Shown piece after piece: positions 34,833-44,082 of a stretch of DNA of 64,000 nt. Positions within the stretch are counted from its first letter, which is position 1; every line of letters begins with the position of its first letter. The notes under the pieces are model-generated. The model was not told the DNA's origin and made no database searches. It saw only the letters and a program-made list of their open reading frames with translations. This DNA comes from an uncultured Muribaculaceae bacterium (GTDB lineage Bacteria > Bacteroidota > Bacteroidia > Bacteroidales > Muribaculaceae), in NCBI GenBank assembly GCA_910578395.1, contig CAJTPZ010000001.1, positions 280,619-344,618 of the forward strand. Direction: 5' to 3'. The translations under genes and the position numbers were made by a program.

Positions 34833-34876
34833 GAAAGGTCGCCGGACACAGGAGGAATAAATGCCGGCGACCTTTC
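34833..34876. terminator. GC-rich hairpin downstream of rplT
   Basis: GAAAGGTCGCCGG (34833-34845) pairs perfectly with CCGGCGACCTTTC (34864-34876). It may be a second terminator of the ribosomal operon or the end of an upstream plus-strand transcript. Confidence 0.5.
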
Positions 34877-34913
34877 TTTCCTGAAACTTCATTAAACCGA
34901 CCAAAAACAAAGA

Positions 34914-34941
34914 CGTCGCTCCCCTGGCCGGGGGAACGACG
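34914..34941 (-). terminator. Terminator of thrS-infC-rpmI-rplT
   Basis: On the minus strand CGTCG-T-TCCCC pairs with GGGGA-G-CGACG around a short loop and is followed by TCTTTGTTTTTGG. It starts 30 bases after the rplT stop. Confidence 0.75.
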
Positions 34942-34970
34942 CTTTTACCATATAGTAATATGATCGCAGT

Positions 34971-35321
34971 TTATGCGTTCTTTACTTTATCGACGATAGC
35001 TTTGAAAGCTGCGGGATTGTTGACAGCAAGATCGGCGAGAACCTTACGGTTGATCTCGATACCAGCCTTGTGTATGAGCCCCATGAGGCGTGAGTAGGAG
35101 AGGTCCTCGAGACGGGCGGCAGCATTGATACGCTGGATCCAGAGAGCGCGGAAATTACGCTTTTTGTTCTTGCGGTCGCGATAAGCATAGGTAAGACCTT
35201 TTTCCCAAGTGTTCTTGGCAACGGTCCATACGTTTTTGCGGGCGCCAAAGTAGCCGCGTGTGAGTTTAAGAATCTTCTTGCGACGCTCACGTGAGGCCAC
35301 ATGATTGACTGATCTTGGCAT
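34971..35321 (-). CDS. rplT: 50S ribosomal protein L20
   Basis: 116 residues. L20 binds 23S rRNA early in assembly and is the translational repressor of its operon in several bacteria. Marks are MPRSVNHVASRERRKKILKL, GYFGARKNVWTVAKN, YAYRDRKNKKRNFRALWIQR, INAAAR and SYSRLMGLIHKAGIEINRK. It is the last gene of infC-rpmI-rplT, but is separated from rpmI by 167 bases that contain a hairpin. Confidence 0.97.
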   Translation of the reverse strand: MPRSVNHVASRERRKKILKLTRGYFGARKNVWTVAKNTWEKGLTYAYRDRKNKKRNFRALWIQRINAAARLEDLSYSRLMGLIHKAGIEINRKVLADLAVNNPAAFKAIVDKVKNA

Positions 35322-35341
35322 TTTCTTTCAGTTTTGTGCTT

Positions 35342-35384
35342 GCCAGCGTCTCTTTTATATAGTGAAGAGTACTTGGAGGCTGGC
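35342..35384 (-). promoter_or_regulatory. Hairpin in the rpmI-rplT gap
   Basis: GCCAGC and GCTGGC (35342-35347 and 35379-35384) enclose a second CTCTT/AAGAG stem (35350-35354 and 35365-35369). It ends about 20 bases before the L20 start codon, a suitable place for L20 autoregulation. That role is inferred from position and from what is known of L20 in other bacteria. Confidence 0.35.
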
Positions 35385-35488
35385 TTGCGGTTTAGAAAAT
35401 TATAGAAATGAGGAGTTTTGAGCGAGTCTGCGGCAATGCCATGACACGCATAAATCAGCCCGGGACTTCAGCCCCGAAGCGGAAAGCC

Positions 35489-35686
35489 TTAGCGGAGACC
35501 GAGGAGCGACTTAACGTTGTTTGAATCAACAGCGGCAATAAGACCCGAGTGGGTAAGATTGCGCTTCTGCTTTTTGGTCTTCTTGGTCAAGATGTGGCTC
35601 TTGAAAGCATGCTTTCTCTTGATCTTTCCTGATCCGGTAAGGGCGAACCTCTTTTTGGCACCGGAGTTAGTCTTAATCTTAGGCAT
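35489..35686 (-). CDS. rpmI: 50S ribosomal protein L35
   Basis: 65 residues, highly basic. MPKIKTNSGAKKRFALTGSG and KIKRKHAFKSHILTKKTKKQ are the L35 signature. It lies between infC (78-base gap) and rplT in the conserved translation cluster. Length is standard. Confidence 0.96.
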   Translation of the reverse strand: MPKIKTNSGAKKRFALTGSGKIKRKHAFKSHILTKKTKKQKRNLTHSGLIAAVDSNNVKSLLGLR

Positions 35687-35764
35687 TTCTTTTGTTTATA
35701 AAACGATATTTAAATGTGGCTTTCCGGAAAACCTCGACGGCAACCGGGAGAGCCGTTTTCTTCT

Positions 35765-36631
35765 TTATTTCTTCTTGGGGCTCAACATAATAATCATGCG
35801 CTTACCCTCGAGTACTGGCATCTGCTCGACTTTGCCATACTCCTCCAGATCATTTGCAAAACGGAGAAGCAGAACCTCTCCCTGCTCCTTGAAAAGAATC
35901 GATCGGCCTTTAAAGAACACATAGGCCTTGACCTTTGAGCCTTCCTGAAGGAATCCCTGGGCGTGCTTTAGCTTGAAGTTGTAATCGTGATCGTCGGTCT
36001 GAGGGCCGAATCGGATCTCCTTCACCACGACTTTGGCAGCTTTGGCTTTCTGCTCTTTCTGTCGTTTTTTCTGCTGATAGAGGAATTTCTGATAATCTAT
36101 GATTCTGCATACAGGAGGCTGGGCGGCTGCCGAAATCTCCACGAGGTCAAGCTCAAGCTCATCGGCTATGCGGCGAGCTTCCTGAATCGAAAAGATGCCG
36201 TTTTCAACATTGTCGCCGACAAGACGCACTTCCCGCGCATGAATGCGCTCATTGATAGCGTGAAGCTCCTGTTTTTCCTGCCTTGGAACCGGGCGGGCTC
36301 CCATAGGACGTGACCCGAAACCGGGGCGCTGACCTCCACCTTGATAAGGTGGACGCGATCCGCCTTGAGGCGCAGGACGCTGCCCGGCTGCCTGCGGAGC
36401 ACTTGCTCCTGCGGGCCTCGGCCTACCCTGATAGGGAGGACGTGGTGACTGGGATTGACCAGTGTTGTTGTAGGGGCGCTGGCCTCCACCCTGCTGCTGA
36501 CGGTTGAAACCGCCTTGCGAGGGGGACGTTGACTGCCGGTCGCCCGAAGAGTAACTTCCACCGGGACGTCCGCTCTGGCTATTGCCGGGAGTGGAGCCTT
36601 TGGAGGAGTTGTTGTTGTGGTTATGGTCCAT
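35765..36631 (-). CDS. infC: Translation initiation factor IF-3 with a long low-complexity N-terminal extension
   Basis: 288 residues, against about 170-200 in most bacteria. The canonical factor begins near residue 121 (ELHAINERIHAREVRLVGDN), with AAAQPPVCRIIDYQKFLYQ, a Lys-rich linker, VVKEIRFGPQTDDHDYNFK and the C-terminal VEQMPVLEGKRMIIMLSPKK. Residues 1-117 are rich in Gly, Pro, Gln, Ser, Arg and Asn (for example GGSRPPYQGGGQRPGFGSRP), with repeated RPPYQG, so probably disordered. The ATG at 36631 is 23 bases after the thrS stop and the frame is open throughout; the ATG at 36304 is an internal alternative that would yield a short form. IF-3 checks the start codon and prevents early subunit joining. 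Confidence 0.93.
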   Translation of the reverse strand: MDHNHNNNSSKGSTPGNSQSGRPGGSYSSGDRQSTSPSQGGFNRQQQGGGQRPYNNTGQSQSPRPPYQGRPRPAGASAPQAAGQRPAPQGGSRPPYQGGGQRPGFGSRPMGARPVPRQEKQELHAINERIHAREVRLVGDNVENGIFSIQEARRIADELELDLVEISAAAQPPVCRIIDYQKFLYQQKKRQKEQKAKAAKVVVKEIRFGPQTDDHDYNFKLKHAQGFLQEGSKVKAYVFFKGRSILFKEQGEVLLLRFANDLEEYGKVEQMPVLEGKRMIIMLSPKKK

Positions 36632-36654
36632 TAAGGATCGTCGGGAGTTTTTAT

Positions 36655-38589
36655 TTATTGAATTGTTTTATTAACCTCTTCGGTCAAATGCGCTGCAAAG
36701 GTAGCAATTTTCATTGTACCTTTATCACCTTCACCCTGTTTTCTTACAGAAACTTCGTCGTTTTCTGCTTCTTTCTCGCCTACGACGAGCATGTAGGGTA
36801 TGCGCTTGAGCTCATTGTCGCGTATCTTGCGGCCGATTTTCTCGTTACGGTCATCAACTATGACACGAAGATCCATTTCCTCAAGTGTAGCGGCTACCTT
36901 GCGAGCATAATCGTTGAACTTCTCACTGATAGGAAGCACGACAGCCTGCTCTGGAGCAAGCCAGAGAGGGAAACGTCCGGCAGTGTGCTCAAGCAGCACA
37001 GCCACAAAACGCTCCATCGAGCCGAAAGGCGCCCGATGAATCATGACAGGACGGTGCTTGGCGTTATCAGATCCGGTATATTCGAGCTGGAAGCGCTCCG
37101 GAAGGTTATAGTCGACCTGAATAGTACCGAGCTGCCAGCGACGTCCGATAGCGTCCTTGACCATGAAATCGAGCTTAGGCCCATAGAAAGCAGCCTCACC
37201 AAGCTCCGTGCGGGCATTAAGTCCCTTTTCGGCACAAGCCTCGATAATAGCCTGCTCGGCAAGATGCCAGTTTTCGTCGGAACCGATGTACTTGTCTTTA
37301 TTATCAGGATCGCGCAGAGATATCTGTGCCTCGTAATTTTCAAACTTCAGTGCCTTGAAAATGTAAAGGATAATATCCATCACTTTCAAGAACTCATCCT
37401 TGATCTGATCGGGCGCACAAAAGATGTGGGCGTCGTCCTGCGTGAAGCCACGCACTCTCGTCAGTCCATGAAGCTCACCACTCTGCTCGTAACGGTAGAC
37501 CGTGCCAAACTCGGCGAGACGGAGCGGCAGATCACGATAGGAACGCGGCAAAGCGCGGAATATCTCGCAGTGGTGCGGACAGTTCATCGGCTTGAGCAGA
37601 TACTCCTCGCCCTCTTCGGGAGTATGAATCGGCTGGAACGAATCCTTGCCATACTTCGCATAGTGACCTGAGGTGACATAAAGCATCTTGTTGCCTATGT
37701 GGGGTGTGATCACCTGCTGATAGCCATAGCGACGCTGGATCTTACGCAGGAACTGCTCGAGACGGTCGCGCAGAGCGGCACCCTTAGGCAACCATAAAGG
37801 CAGACCGGCACCTACGTTGGATGAGAACGCAAAAAGCTCCATTTCCTTGCCGAGCTTGCGGTGGTCACGCTTCTTGGCCTCCTCAAGCATCGCAAGATAC
37901 TCGTCGAGCATCTTCTTTTTGGGGAATGTGATGCCATAGACTCTCACAAGCTGATTGCGTTTCTCGTCGCCACGCCAATAGGCACCTGCAAGCGAAGTGA
38001 TCTTGACAGCTTTTATAGGAGATGTATCAGGGATGTGCGGTCCACGGCACAGATCGGTGAAAGCGCCCTGTGTATAGGTAGTGATCGTGCCGTCGGCAAG
38101 CTCCGATATCAGCTCGCACTTATATGTTTCTCCACGGTCACCGAACATGGTGAGAGCGTCGGTCTTGGAAATGTCGGAGCGCACAATGCTCTCGGCTTTG
38201 CGTGCGAGCTCGATCATTTTCTCCTCAATTTTTGGAAAATCGGCCGATGTGATCGCATGTCCGGCAGGATCAATATCGTAGTAGAAGCCATTTTCCACAG
38301 CCGGACCGATACCGAATTTCACTCCGGGATACAATTCCTGGAGAGCTTCGGCGAGCAAATGCGCCGAGCTATGCCAGAAAGCGTGCTTGCCTTCGGCATC
38401 CTCCCACTTGAAAAGCCGGAGTGACGCATCGGCATTGATCGGACGGGTAAGATCCCATTCCTTGTCGTCGACAGAAGCTGCAAGCACATCCTTTGCAAGA
38501 CGCGGACTTATCGACTCGGCAATCTGCAACGGAGTGACTCCCTGCTCAAAGGATTTTATGCTCCCGTCGGGAAATGTAATATTAATCAT
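36655..38589 (-). CDS. thrS: Threonine--tRNA ligase
   Basis: 644 residues from the ATG at 38589; an upstream in-frame ATG at 38688 would add 33 residues lacking similarity. An N-terminal TGS domain (MINITFPDGSIKSFEQGVTP) is followed by an editing domain (FWHSSAHLLAEALQELYPG, TDLCRGPHIPDTSPI), then the class II catalytic core (MNCPHHCEIF, GLTRVRGFTQDDAHIFC, RAPFGSMERFVAVLLEH) and the anticodon-binding domain. It heads the thrS-infC-rpmI-rplT cluster. Confidence 0.97.
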   Translation of the reverse strand: MINITFPDGSIKSFEQGVTPLQIAESISPRLAKDVLAASVDDKEWDLTRPINADASLRLFKWEDAEGKHAFWHSSAHLLAEALQELYPGVKFGIGPAVENGFYYDIDPAGHAITSADFPKIEEKMIELARKAESIVRSDISKTDALTMFGDRGETYKCELISELADGTITTYTQGAFTDLCRGPHIPDTSPIKAVKITSLAGAYWRGDEKRNQLVRVYGITFPKKKMLDEYLAMLEEAKKRDHRKLGKEMELFAFSSNVGAGLPLWLPKGAALRDRLEQFLRKIQRRYGYQQVITPHIGNKMLYVTSGHYAKYGKDSFQPIHTPEEGEEYLLKPMNCPHHCEIFRALPRSYRDLPLRLAEFGTVYRYEQSGELHGLTRVRGFTQDDAHIFCAPDQIKDEFLKVMDIILYIFKALKFENYEAQISLRDPDNKDKYIGSDENWHLAEQAIIEACAEKGLNARTELGEAAFYGPKLDFMVKDAIGRRWQLGTIQVDYNLPERFQLEYTGSDNAKHRPVMIHRAPFGSMERFVAVLLEHTAGRFPLWLAPEQAVVLPISEKFNDYARKVAATLEEMDLRVIVDDRNEKIGRKIRDNELKRIPYMLVVGEKEAENDEVSVRKQGEGDKGTMKIATFAAHLTEEVNKTIQ

Positions 38590-38742
38590 TTGGCAATTAA
38601 TGCTATACAATGCAAAGACTCGCAACATACAAATGTCGCGCGTCATAAAACAATTGCAAATATACTTATTTTTACTAAAATTCAGCATATTGCAGCATTT
38701 TTTCTACTATTAAACCGCTTTACGTCCGATATATTGCAACAA

Positions 38743-38780
38743 AAAACCCGTTCATAGGCCTTGGCTTATGAACGGGTTTT
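38743..38780 (-). terminator. Terminator of susC-susD
   Basis: AAAACCCGTTCATA (38743-38756) pairs with TATGAACGGGTTTT (38767-38780); minus-strand T-run follows. It lies 48 bases beyond the susD stop. Confidence 0.8.
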
Positions 38781-38828
38781 CGCTTTATGCAGACTACCGG
38801 AAGAAAACGGTGTCGTGCACTTTTGATT

Positions 38829-40457
38829 TTACTGCCACTCAGGAAGCTGCTTGAGCTGTCCGTTGGACTTTACCACCTCCTGCGAAGGATAAGGGAAGGT
38901 CATCATATAATCCTGATAAGGAGCCTTATCCTGATAATCATTGTAGTAATCAACAGTATAGGACGAAGCAGGATCATTACGGTCGACATAGTACCTTACA
39001 GTCGGACGTGAATTGAGTTCGGCAGCAGCAAGAGCCTTTATGTCGGAATTGGAAGAACGATGCCAACGCTTCAGATCAAACAGATGATTGCTGTACTCAA
39101 ACGCAAGCTCACAGCGGCGCTCGTGATATAGATCGGCCATCGTGGCTGCTCCCTGAATGGGATCGAGATGCGAGCGCACACGTATACTGTTGATATCTAC
39201 AGCCGCCTGTGCTCCGTTGTTCTGCATAAGGTAGGCCTCCGCACGGAACAGTATCAGCTCGGCCATGCGCAGCAACGGGAAGTTGATACGCACCGTAGGC
39301 CAGTTGCCGTTGGCGTTGACATAACCGTTGCCAATCGGATCGTCAGTCATGCCGAATGATTCATGATACTTATATACCTGGAATCCGGAATCAAGATCGG
39401 ATGCCGAGAAGAATGTGCGCTCAGAGCCCAGGAACATGAATTTCTGTCCATAGGTCAACATCGAACGTACAATGCGGTCATTGCCTTCGCCATCTTTGAG
39501 CATCTCCTCATATATGTCGTTTGAAGGCTTGATCTGTCCCCATCCGTTGTAGACACCCCATCCTTTATTCTCAAGCATGACACCGGGAAGTTCAAGACCG
39601 CCGCCGGTAGTGCCGCCGTCCGAAGGAATCGACCAAAGATACTCGCGATTCCAGAACTTAGTCTTGTCGGATGTGAACACCTCATCGAAAGTATCGGCAA
39701 GTCCCCTGCCATATTCACTCTCAAGGCTGTTGACACAGGTGATCACGTCATTCCACTTGCTTTCATCCCATGTAGCCCAGTATGCATAAGTCTTGGCCTT
39801 GTATCCGAGAGCCGCAGCCTGATGGGCACGTCCCTGATCATCGGCGCCATACTCCTCGAATGTGGGAAGATATCTCATCGCCATGTCAAGATCCTCTATG
39901 ATCAAGCGGTAGTTCTCCATCACTGTCTCGCGCTGCGGAGGTATGGAATTGTCATATTCACCGGCAAAATCCTCCCAACGCACGAAAGGCACACCGAGCT
40001 TATCAGTGCCGTAACGATGGGCGACCCAGAAATGACTGAAAGCACGCATGAAATACGACTCCCCGAGAGACCGTGTCTCGATCTCAGTCAGCTGATTCTT
40101 GGCGAGAAGCGATTTGATAATGTAGTTCGCTCTTGCCATAATCATGTAGAAATAGCTGTAAGAATCACGTATAGGACTCTCGTCACCGGTATACTTCATG
40201 GTAGCCAGCGTCGGATAGCTGCGGGTTCTTCCCCACACGATATCGTTTGCAGCACCTTGCTCCCAGAAGAGTTCACGACCGAACATCTGTTCGATATGAG
40301 TGCGCTCATACAGGCCGTTCACCGCATCGATCGACTGCTGGTCGTTGGTGAAATATGTCGTGGTAGTGGTATTGCCCTCTGGCTGAACATCGAGGAAATC
40401 GTCGCATGAGCTAAGGCACAAAGCCATCAGGGCAGTTCCAAAAATATATTTGTTCAT
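38829..40457 (-). CDS. SusD/RagB family nutrient-binding outer-membrane lipoprotein
   Basis: 542 residues from the ATG at 40457 (an upstream frame to 40544 overlaps susC and is discarded). The lipobox LCLSSCDDFLDVQPEG is the classic SusD start. The rest shows the TPR-like helical pattern and family segments such as SLGESYFMRAFSHFWVAHRYG, QAAALGYKAKTYAYWA and RRCELAFEYSNHLFDLKRW. It caps the SusC channel at the cell surface and binds a glycan or peptide; the ligand is not deducible. It begins 14 bases after susC. Confidence 0.95.
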   Translation of the reverse strand: MNKYIFGTALMALCLSSCDDFLDVQPEGNTTTTTYFTNDQQSIDAVNGLYERTHIEQMFGRELFWEQGAANDIVWGRTRSYPTLATMKYTGDESPIRDSYSYFYMIMARANYIIKSLLAKNQLTEIETRSLGESYFMRAFSHFWVAHRYGTDKLGVPFVRWEDFAGEYDNSIPPQRETVMENYRLIIEDLDMAMRYLPTFEEYGADDQGRAHQAAALGYKAKTYAYWATWDESKWNDVITCVNSLESEYGRGLADTFDEVFTSDKTKFWNREYLWSIPSDGGTTGGGLELPGVMLENKGWGVYNGWGQIKPSNDIYEEMLKDGEGNDRIVRSMLTYGQKFMFLGSERTFFSASDLDSGFQVYKYHESFGMTDDPIGNGYVNANGNWPTVRINFPLLRMAELILFRAEAYLMQNNGAQAAVDINSIRVRSHLDPIQGAATMADLYHERRCELAFEYSNHLFDLKRWHRSSNSDIKALAAAELNSRPTVRYYVDRNDPASSYTVDYYNDYQDKAPYQDYMMTFPYPSQEVVKSNGQLKQLPEWQ

Positions 40458-40471
40458 TTCTGTTTCCTTGA

Positions 40472-43400
40472 TTAGTAAGTTAGGTTGATACCGAAAGAGA
40501 ATGTGCGTGCCACAGGATACTTCAGCGCATCCCATCCACCGCACTCAGGATCCATGCCCGAATACTTGGTTATCGTGAAGAGATTTTCTGCCGAGAAATA
40601 TACACTGAGCATACTCCGGCGGCTCTTAAGATAGTTGCTCTTCTGAACCAGACGCGAAAGATCGTAGCTTAGGGTCACGTTTTTCAGTCGCAGATAGTCG
40701 GCATCTTCAAGATACCAGTCGGACGGAGTCGAGAAGTTTCCGTTGTTGTCGGTCTTGGACAATCTCGGGATATTGCTGCCGCGGTTGGTATCGCTCCATG
40801 CGTTAAGGATCTCATTTGAGCGGTTGAAGCTACCATCAACATCACTGAGGATAAGCGACTTGCCCACATAAAGAGCCTGTGCGCCGCCTACACCCTGGAA
40901 CATGGTGCTGAAAGTGAGTTCTTTCCATGTGAAGCCCAGATTAAAGGCATACGTCAGATCAGGAGTTGCATTTCCCATATACTGACGGTCGTTGTCGTCG
41001 ATACGGCCGTCGCCATTGTGATCGACAAACTTGAGGTCACCAGCCTTGGCATTGGGCTGAATGCGGTTGCCGTCTTTGTCGACATAAGCAGCCGCCTCTT
41101 CATCGCTCTGGAAGATTCCAGCTGTCTTGATAAGGTAATAGGAACTCAACGGCTGGCCTTCAGCGGTCTGATACATATAGGGCAGAACCGAGCGGAAACC
41201 GCCGCCACCTGTCCATACACCAGGAGTACCATCCTGATTCTTGACACCTATGTCAGTGACTTTGTTGGTAAGAGTAGCCAGGTTACCTGAAATGAAATAT
41301 GACCAGTCCTTGTTGACACGGTGATTCCAGTTGGCCGACAACTCGAAACCACGGTTCGACACCTCGCCGAGGTTGACAAGCATAGCGTCGAGACCGATCG
41401 AACCGGGCCAGTTCATAGTCTGATACTGAATCAGATTATATGTACGTTTGTCAAAGTAGTCAAGCGACAGGCTGAGACGCTCATTGAACATATCCACGTC
41501 AAGTCCGAGGTCCCACTGTTCAGAAGTTTCCCATGTGAGCTTCGGATTTACCGACTTATGGTTGTATATGACCGAGCCAAAAGGCTTCTGATTGCCGGCC
41601 TGGCCGTAGTCGGCCTTATAGAACGACCCGAGCAATGCTGCTTTGTAGCCCATGCCAATCGAACCGAGGTTGCCTACACGACCCCATGAACCACGTATCT
41701 TCAGGAGCTGCACAAGGTCATTTTTGGGGAAGAACGATTCGCTCGAAATTTTCCATGCACCTGTTACAGCCGGGAAATCACCATAATTATTGTCTTTGGG
41801 AAGACGTCCGGCATAGTCACGACGCCACGAGGCTGTCACGAAATAGCGGTCGTCATATACATATCCGAGACGTGCGACAAGAGCGATGTTTGCATCGGGA
41901 CCGGTCAGCCAGTCGGAAGCGCTTTCGATGTTGCCGGCCTTTTCCAGATACTGGAGATACTTGCTCTCATCAGAAAAATTCTGACCTATCGCCTGAAGGC
42001 CTCGCGACTCCCAATGATCGGCAGTGAAAGAGAAAAGACCGCTGACACGGTTTTTGCCGAATTCATTGTCATAGGAAAGTGTCGACTCCGATTTCCACTG
42101 GTCGGTGCGGTAGTTGGAGACAGTAAGCCTGTTGTTGGCATTGGGCTTGCCCGGCTCGTCGACGATCGGATTGAAATTCTTATAGTTATTCTGATATATA
42201 TTATAGGTAAAGCGGCTTACCAGACGCAGGCCAGGCACGATATTGCCGATCTGCAGCGTAGTGGTGGTCCAAAGATCGGTGCTGCGGTTGTAGCGGTTTT
42301 CTGCATCCAAGAGACGCACGGGGTTTACCACGTCGCCATGAGCCGAAGCAAGACCTTCGCCATATTGCGCGATGTAAGCAGGATCTTCATTGGCCGTTCC
42401 GCCGTAAGTCCCGTCAATAGGATTGTAGACAGATGCACATGCAGGCATCCAGATCGCCGACAGGATAGGACCGGTATAACCGTCGTCAGTACCCTTTGAA
42501 CGTGACTCCAAGTTCTTCCAGGTCAGGTCTTCGCTCACAGTAACCCACTTGTTTAGATTAAACTTGCCCTGATAGCGAATACCGAGATTTTTGCTGTAAG
42601 TGCTTCGGAGAGTGCCTTCGTCGTTGTTGTAAGAGAACGAAAGACGGTTGTTGAAGTTTTCTGTACCGGCATTGAGAGCCACATTGTGACGCTGATAAAA
42701 ACCGGTCTGGAAAATCTCGTCCATCCAGTCGGTGCGGGTAGTACCTATCCAAGGATTGTTGGCAGTGTTCCATGCATAAGGCAGATCCAGTCCGGCGTTT
42801 GCATAGGATATCTGTCGCATTCTGATTTCTTCCTCGGCGTTCAAGGGGGTAATAGTCTTGGCCGCATTACGGACACCGAACTGCCCTTCATAGGAAATAG
42901 AAGCGTCTCCGGCCTTGGCCTGCTTGGTTGTAACGAGGATCACACCTCCGGCACCCGACTGGGCGCCATAGATAGCAGCCGACGCCGCATCCTTGAGCAC
43001 TACTATCGACTCGATGTCGCTCAAAGAGTTGATCGGCGCGCCTGGGACTCCGTCGACTACCCAGAGCACATTATCACCGTTCTGCGATCCCTGACCGCGT
43101 ATGACGATCGAAGGTGTCGATGTAGGGTCACCGCCTGCCGATGATACTGTCACGCCCGGAAGCGCACCCTGAAGCATTGCCTCGGTAGACGTCACAGGAC
43201 GCTTTTCAAGCTCTGCGGTATTGGTTACCACACCCACTGCGGCAGAAAGGTCCTGTTTGCGCTGCTCAGCACCATAACCGAGCACAACGACTTCATCGAG
43301 AAGCTCCGACGACTCGTTCATCACAATCACCATAGGCGACTCGCTTACAAACATCTCTACCGGATTGAAACCGATATATGTCACGATAATCGCACCGCTC

Positions 43401-43606
43401 TTTGGAGCCTTAACGGTAAATTCTCCGTTAAAATTGGTTGCGACGACAGTCTGGGTTCCCTTTACTGCGACCGTAGCGCCAATCAGCGGGTCACCGTTTG
43501 AGTCCTGGACAACACCCTTCACTGAAATGTCTTGCGCATAAGCGCTTACGGAGAGCAATAACCCCATTATCAGGAGTATTACTGTCTGTCCATAAGATCT
43601 TTTCAT
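40472..43606 (-). CDS. SusC/RagA family TonB-linked outer-membrane transporter
   Basis: 1044 residues. Signal peptide to AYAQ; a carboxypeptidase-regulatory-like domain (ISVKGVVQDSNGDPLIGATV, FNGEFTVKAPKSG); the plug with VVVLGYGAEQRKQDLSAAVG; then a 22-strand barrel ending in SFGINLTY. With the downstream SusD it forms a surface import complex energised by TonB. No glycoside hydrolase, sensor or ECF sigma/anti-sigma pair adjoins the pair, so this is an isolated susCD. A promoter and a leader hairpin lie upstream. Confidence 0.96.
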   Translation of the reverse strand: MKRSYGQTVILLIMGLLLSVSAYAQDISVKGVVQDSNGDPLIGATVAVKGTQTVVATNFNGEFTVKAPKSGAIIVTYIGFNPVEMFVSESPMVIVMNESSELLDEVVVLGYGAEQRKQDLSAAVGVVTNTAELEKRPVTSTEAMLQGALPGVTVSSAGGDPTSTPSIVIRGQGSQNGDNVLWVVDGVPGAPINSLSDIESIVVLKDAASAAIYGAQSGAGGVILVTTKQAKAGDASISYEGQFGVRNAAKTITPLNAEEEIRMRQISYANAGLDLPYAWNTANNPWIGTTRTDWMDEIFQTGFYQRHNVALNAGTENFNNRLSFSYNNDEGTLRSTYSKNLGIRYQGKFNLNKWVTVSEDLTWKNLESRSKGTDDGYTGPILSAIWMPACASVYNPIDGTYGGTANEDPAYIAQYGEGLASAHGDVVNPVRLLDAENRYNRSTDLWTTTTLQIGNIVPGLRLVSRFTYNIYQNNYKNFNPIVDEPGKPNANNRLTVSNYRTDQWKSESTLSYDNEFGKNRVSGLFSFTADHWESRGLQAIGQNFSDESKYLQYLEKAGNIESASDWLTGPDANIALVARLGYVYDDRYFVTASWRRDYAGRLPKDNNYGDFPAVTGAWKISSESFFPKNDLVQLLKIRGSWGRVGNLGSIGMGYKAALLGSFYKADYGQAGNQKPFGSVIYNHKSVNPKLTWETSEQWDLGLDVDMFNERLSLSLDYFDKRTYNLIQYQTMNWPGSIGLDAMLVNLGEVSNRGFELSANWNHRVNKDWSYFISGNLATLTNKVTDIGVKNQDGTPGVWTGGGGFRSVLPYMYQTAEGQPLSSYYLIKTAGIFQSDEEAAAYVDKDGNRIQPNAKAGDLKFVDHNGDGRIDDNDRQYMGNATPDLTYAFNLGFTWKELTFSTMFQGVGGAQALYVGKSLILSDVDGSFNRSNEILNAWSDTNRGSNIPRLSKTDNNGNFSTPSDWYLEDADYLRLKNVTLSYDLSRLVQKSNYLKSRRSMLSVYFSAENLFTITKYSGMDPECGGWDALKYPVARTFSFGINLTY

Positions 43607-43654
43607 TTGTTACTTTTTTGTGTTGATTTTTAGTCTGTTGGTTTATTATATGAA

Positions 43655-43683
43655 TTCAATCTCCGTATACTGAGGAGATTGAA
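43655..43683 (-). promoter_or_regulatory. Hairpin in the susC leader
   Basis: TTCAATCTCC (43655-43664) and GGAGATTGAA (43674-43683) form a perfect 10-bp stem with a 9-base loop, about 50 bases before the susC start and inside the predicted leader. It could affect translation or be bound by a regulator. Confidence 0.45.
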
Positions 43684-43811
43684 CTTATTTAAACATTAAT
43701 TGTCAAGCATATTTAAACTGTGGAATATTTAGCTGCCTATATCAGGTGGTCAGCAACAGTTCCTGTCACACTCAAAAGCACTGCCGGCTTTAATGGGCGA
43801 AACATTTATTT

Positions 43812-43820
43812 GCAAAATTA
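43812..43820 (-). promoter_or_regulatory. -7 element of the susC-susD operon
   Basis: Minus-strand TAATTTTGC matches TAnnTTTGC. The predicted leader is about 200 bases. The rest of 43821-44019 is AT-rich and holds no convincing gene. Confidence 0.5.
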
Positions 43821-44019
43821 TATACTTTTTCATCATTACGCCTTTTCGCAATATTAATTTATACTAAAATATGTTTCCAATATACAACACAACATGTTTA
43901 AATCTCTTTCATTCCGACTATTCAATGTTATATACACACCTATATAACAGACTAATAACACAATCTTTAAATCTTCCGGCCAAGGCTATATTTTTAAGAA
44001 TCCGTAACTATATAAAAAA

Positions 44020-44044
44020 GTTCCCGGCCATAATGACCGGGAAC
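44020..44044 (-). terminator. Terminator of the HtrA gene
   Basis: GTTCCCGG (44020-44027) pairs with CCGGGAAC (44037-44044), with further pairing in the loop; minus-strand TTTTTTATA follows. Confidence 0.8.
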
Positions 44045-44082
44045 CACCGATTAGGATAGAGAGAGGAGAATGAGTATGTACT

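Noticed and set aside
36529..37671. 380-codon plus-strand frame over infC/thrS
   Set aside because: Entirely antisense to well-supported infC and thrS; no family similarity.
43871..44059. 62-codon frame upstream of susC
   Set aside because: Runs across the AT-rich promoter flank and the HtrA terminator hairpin; no coding features.
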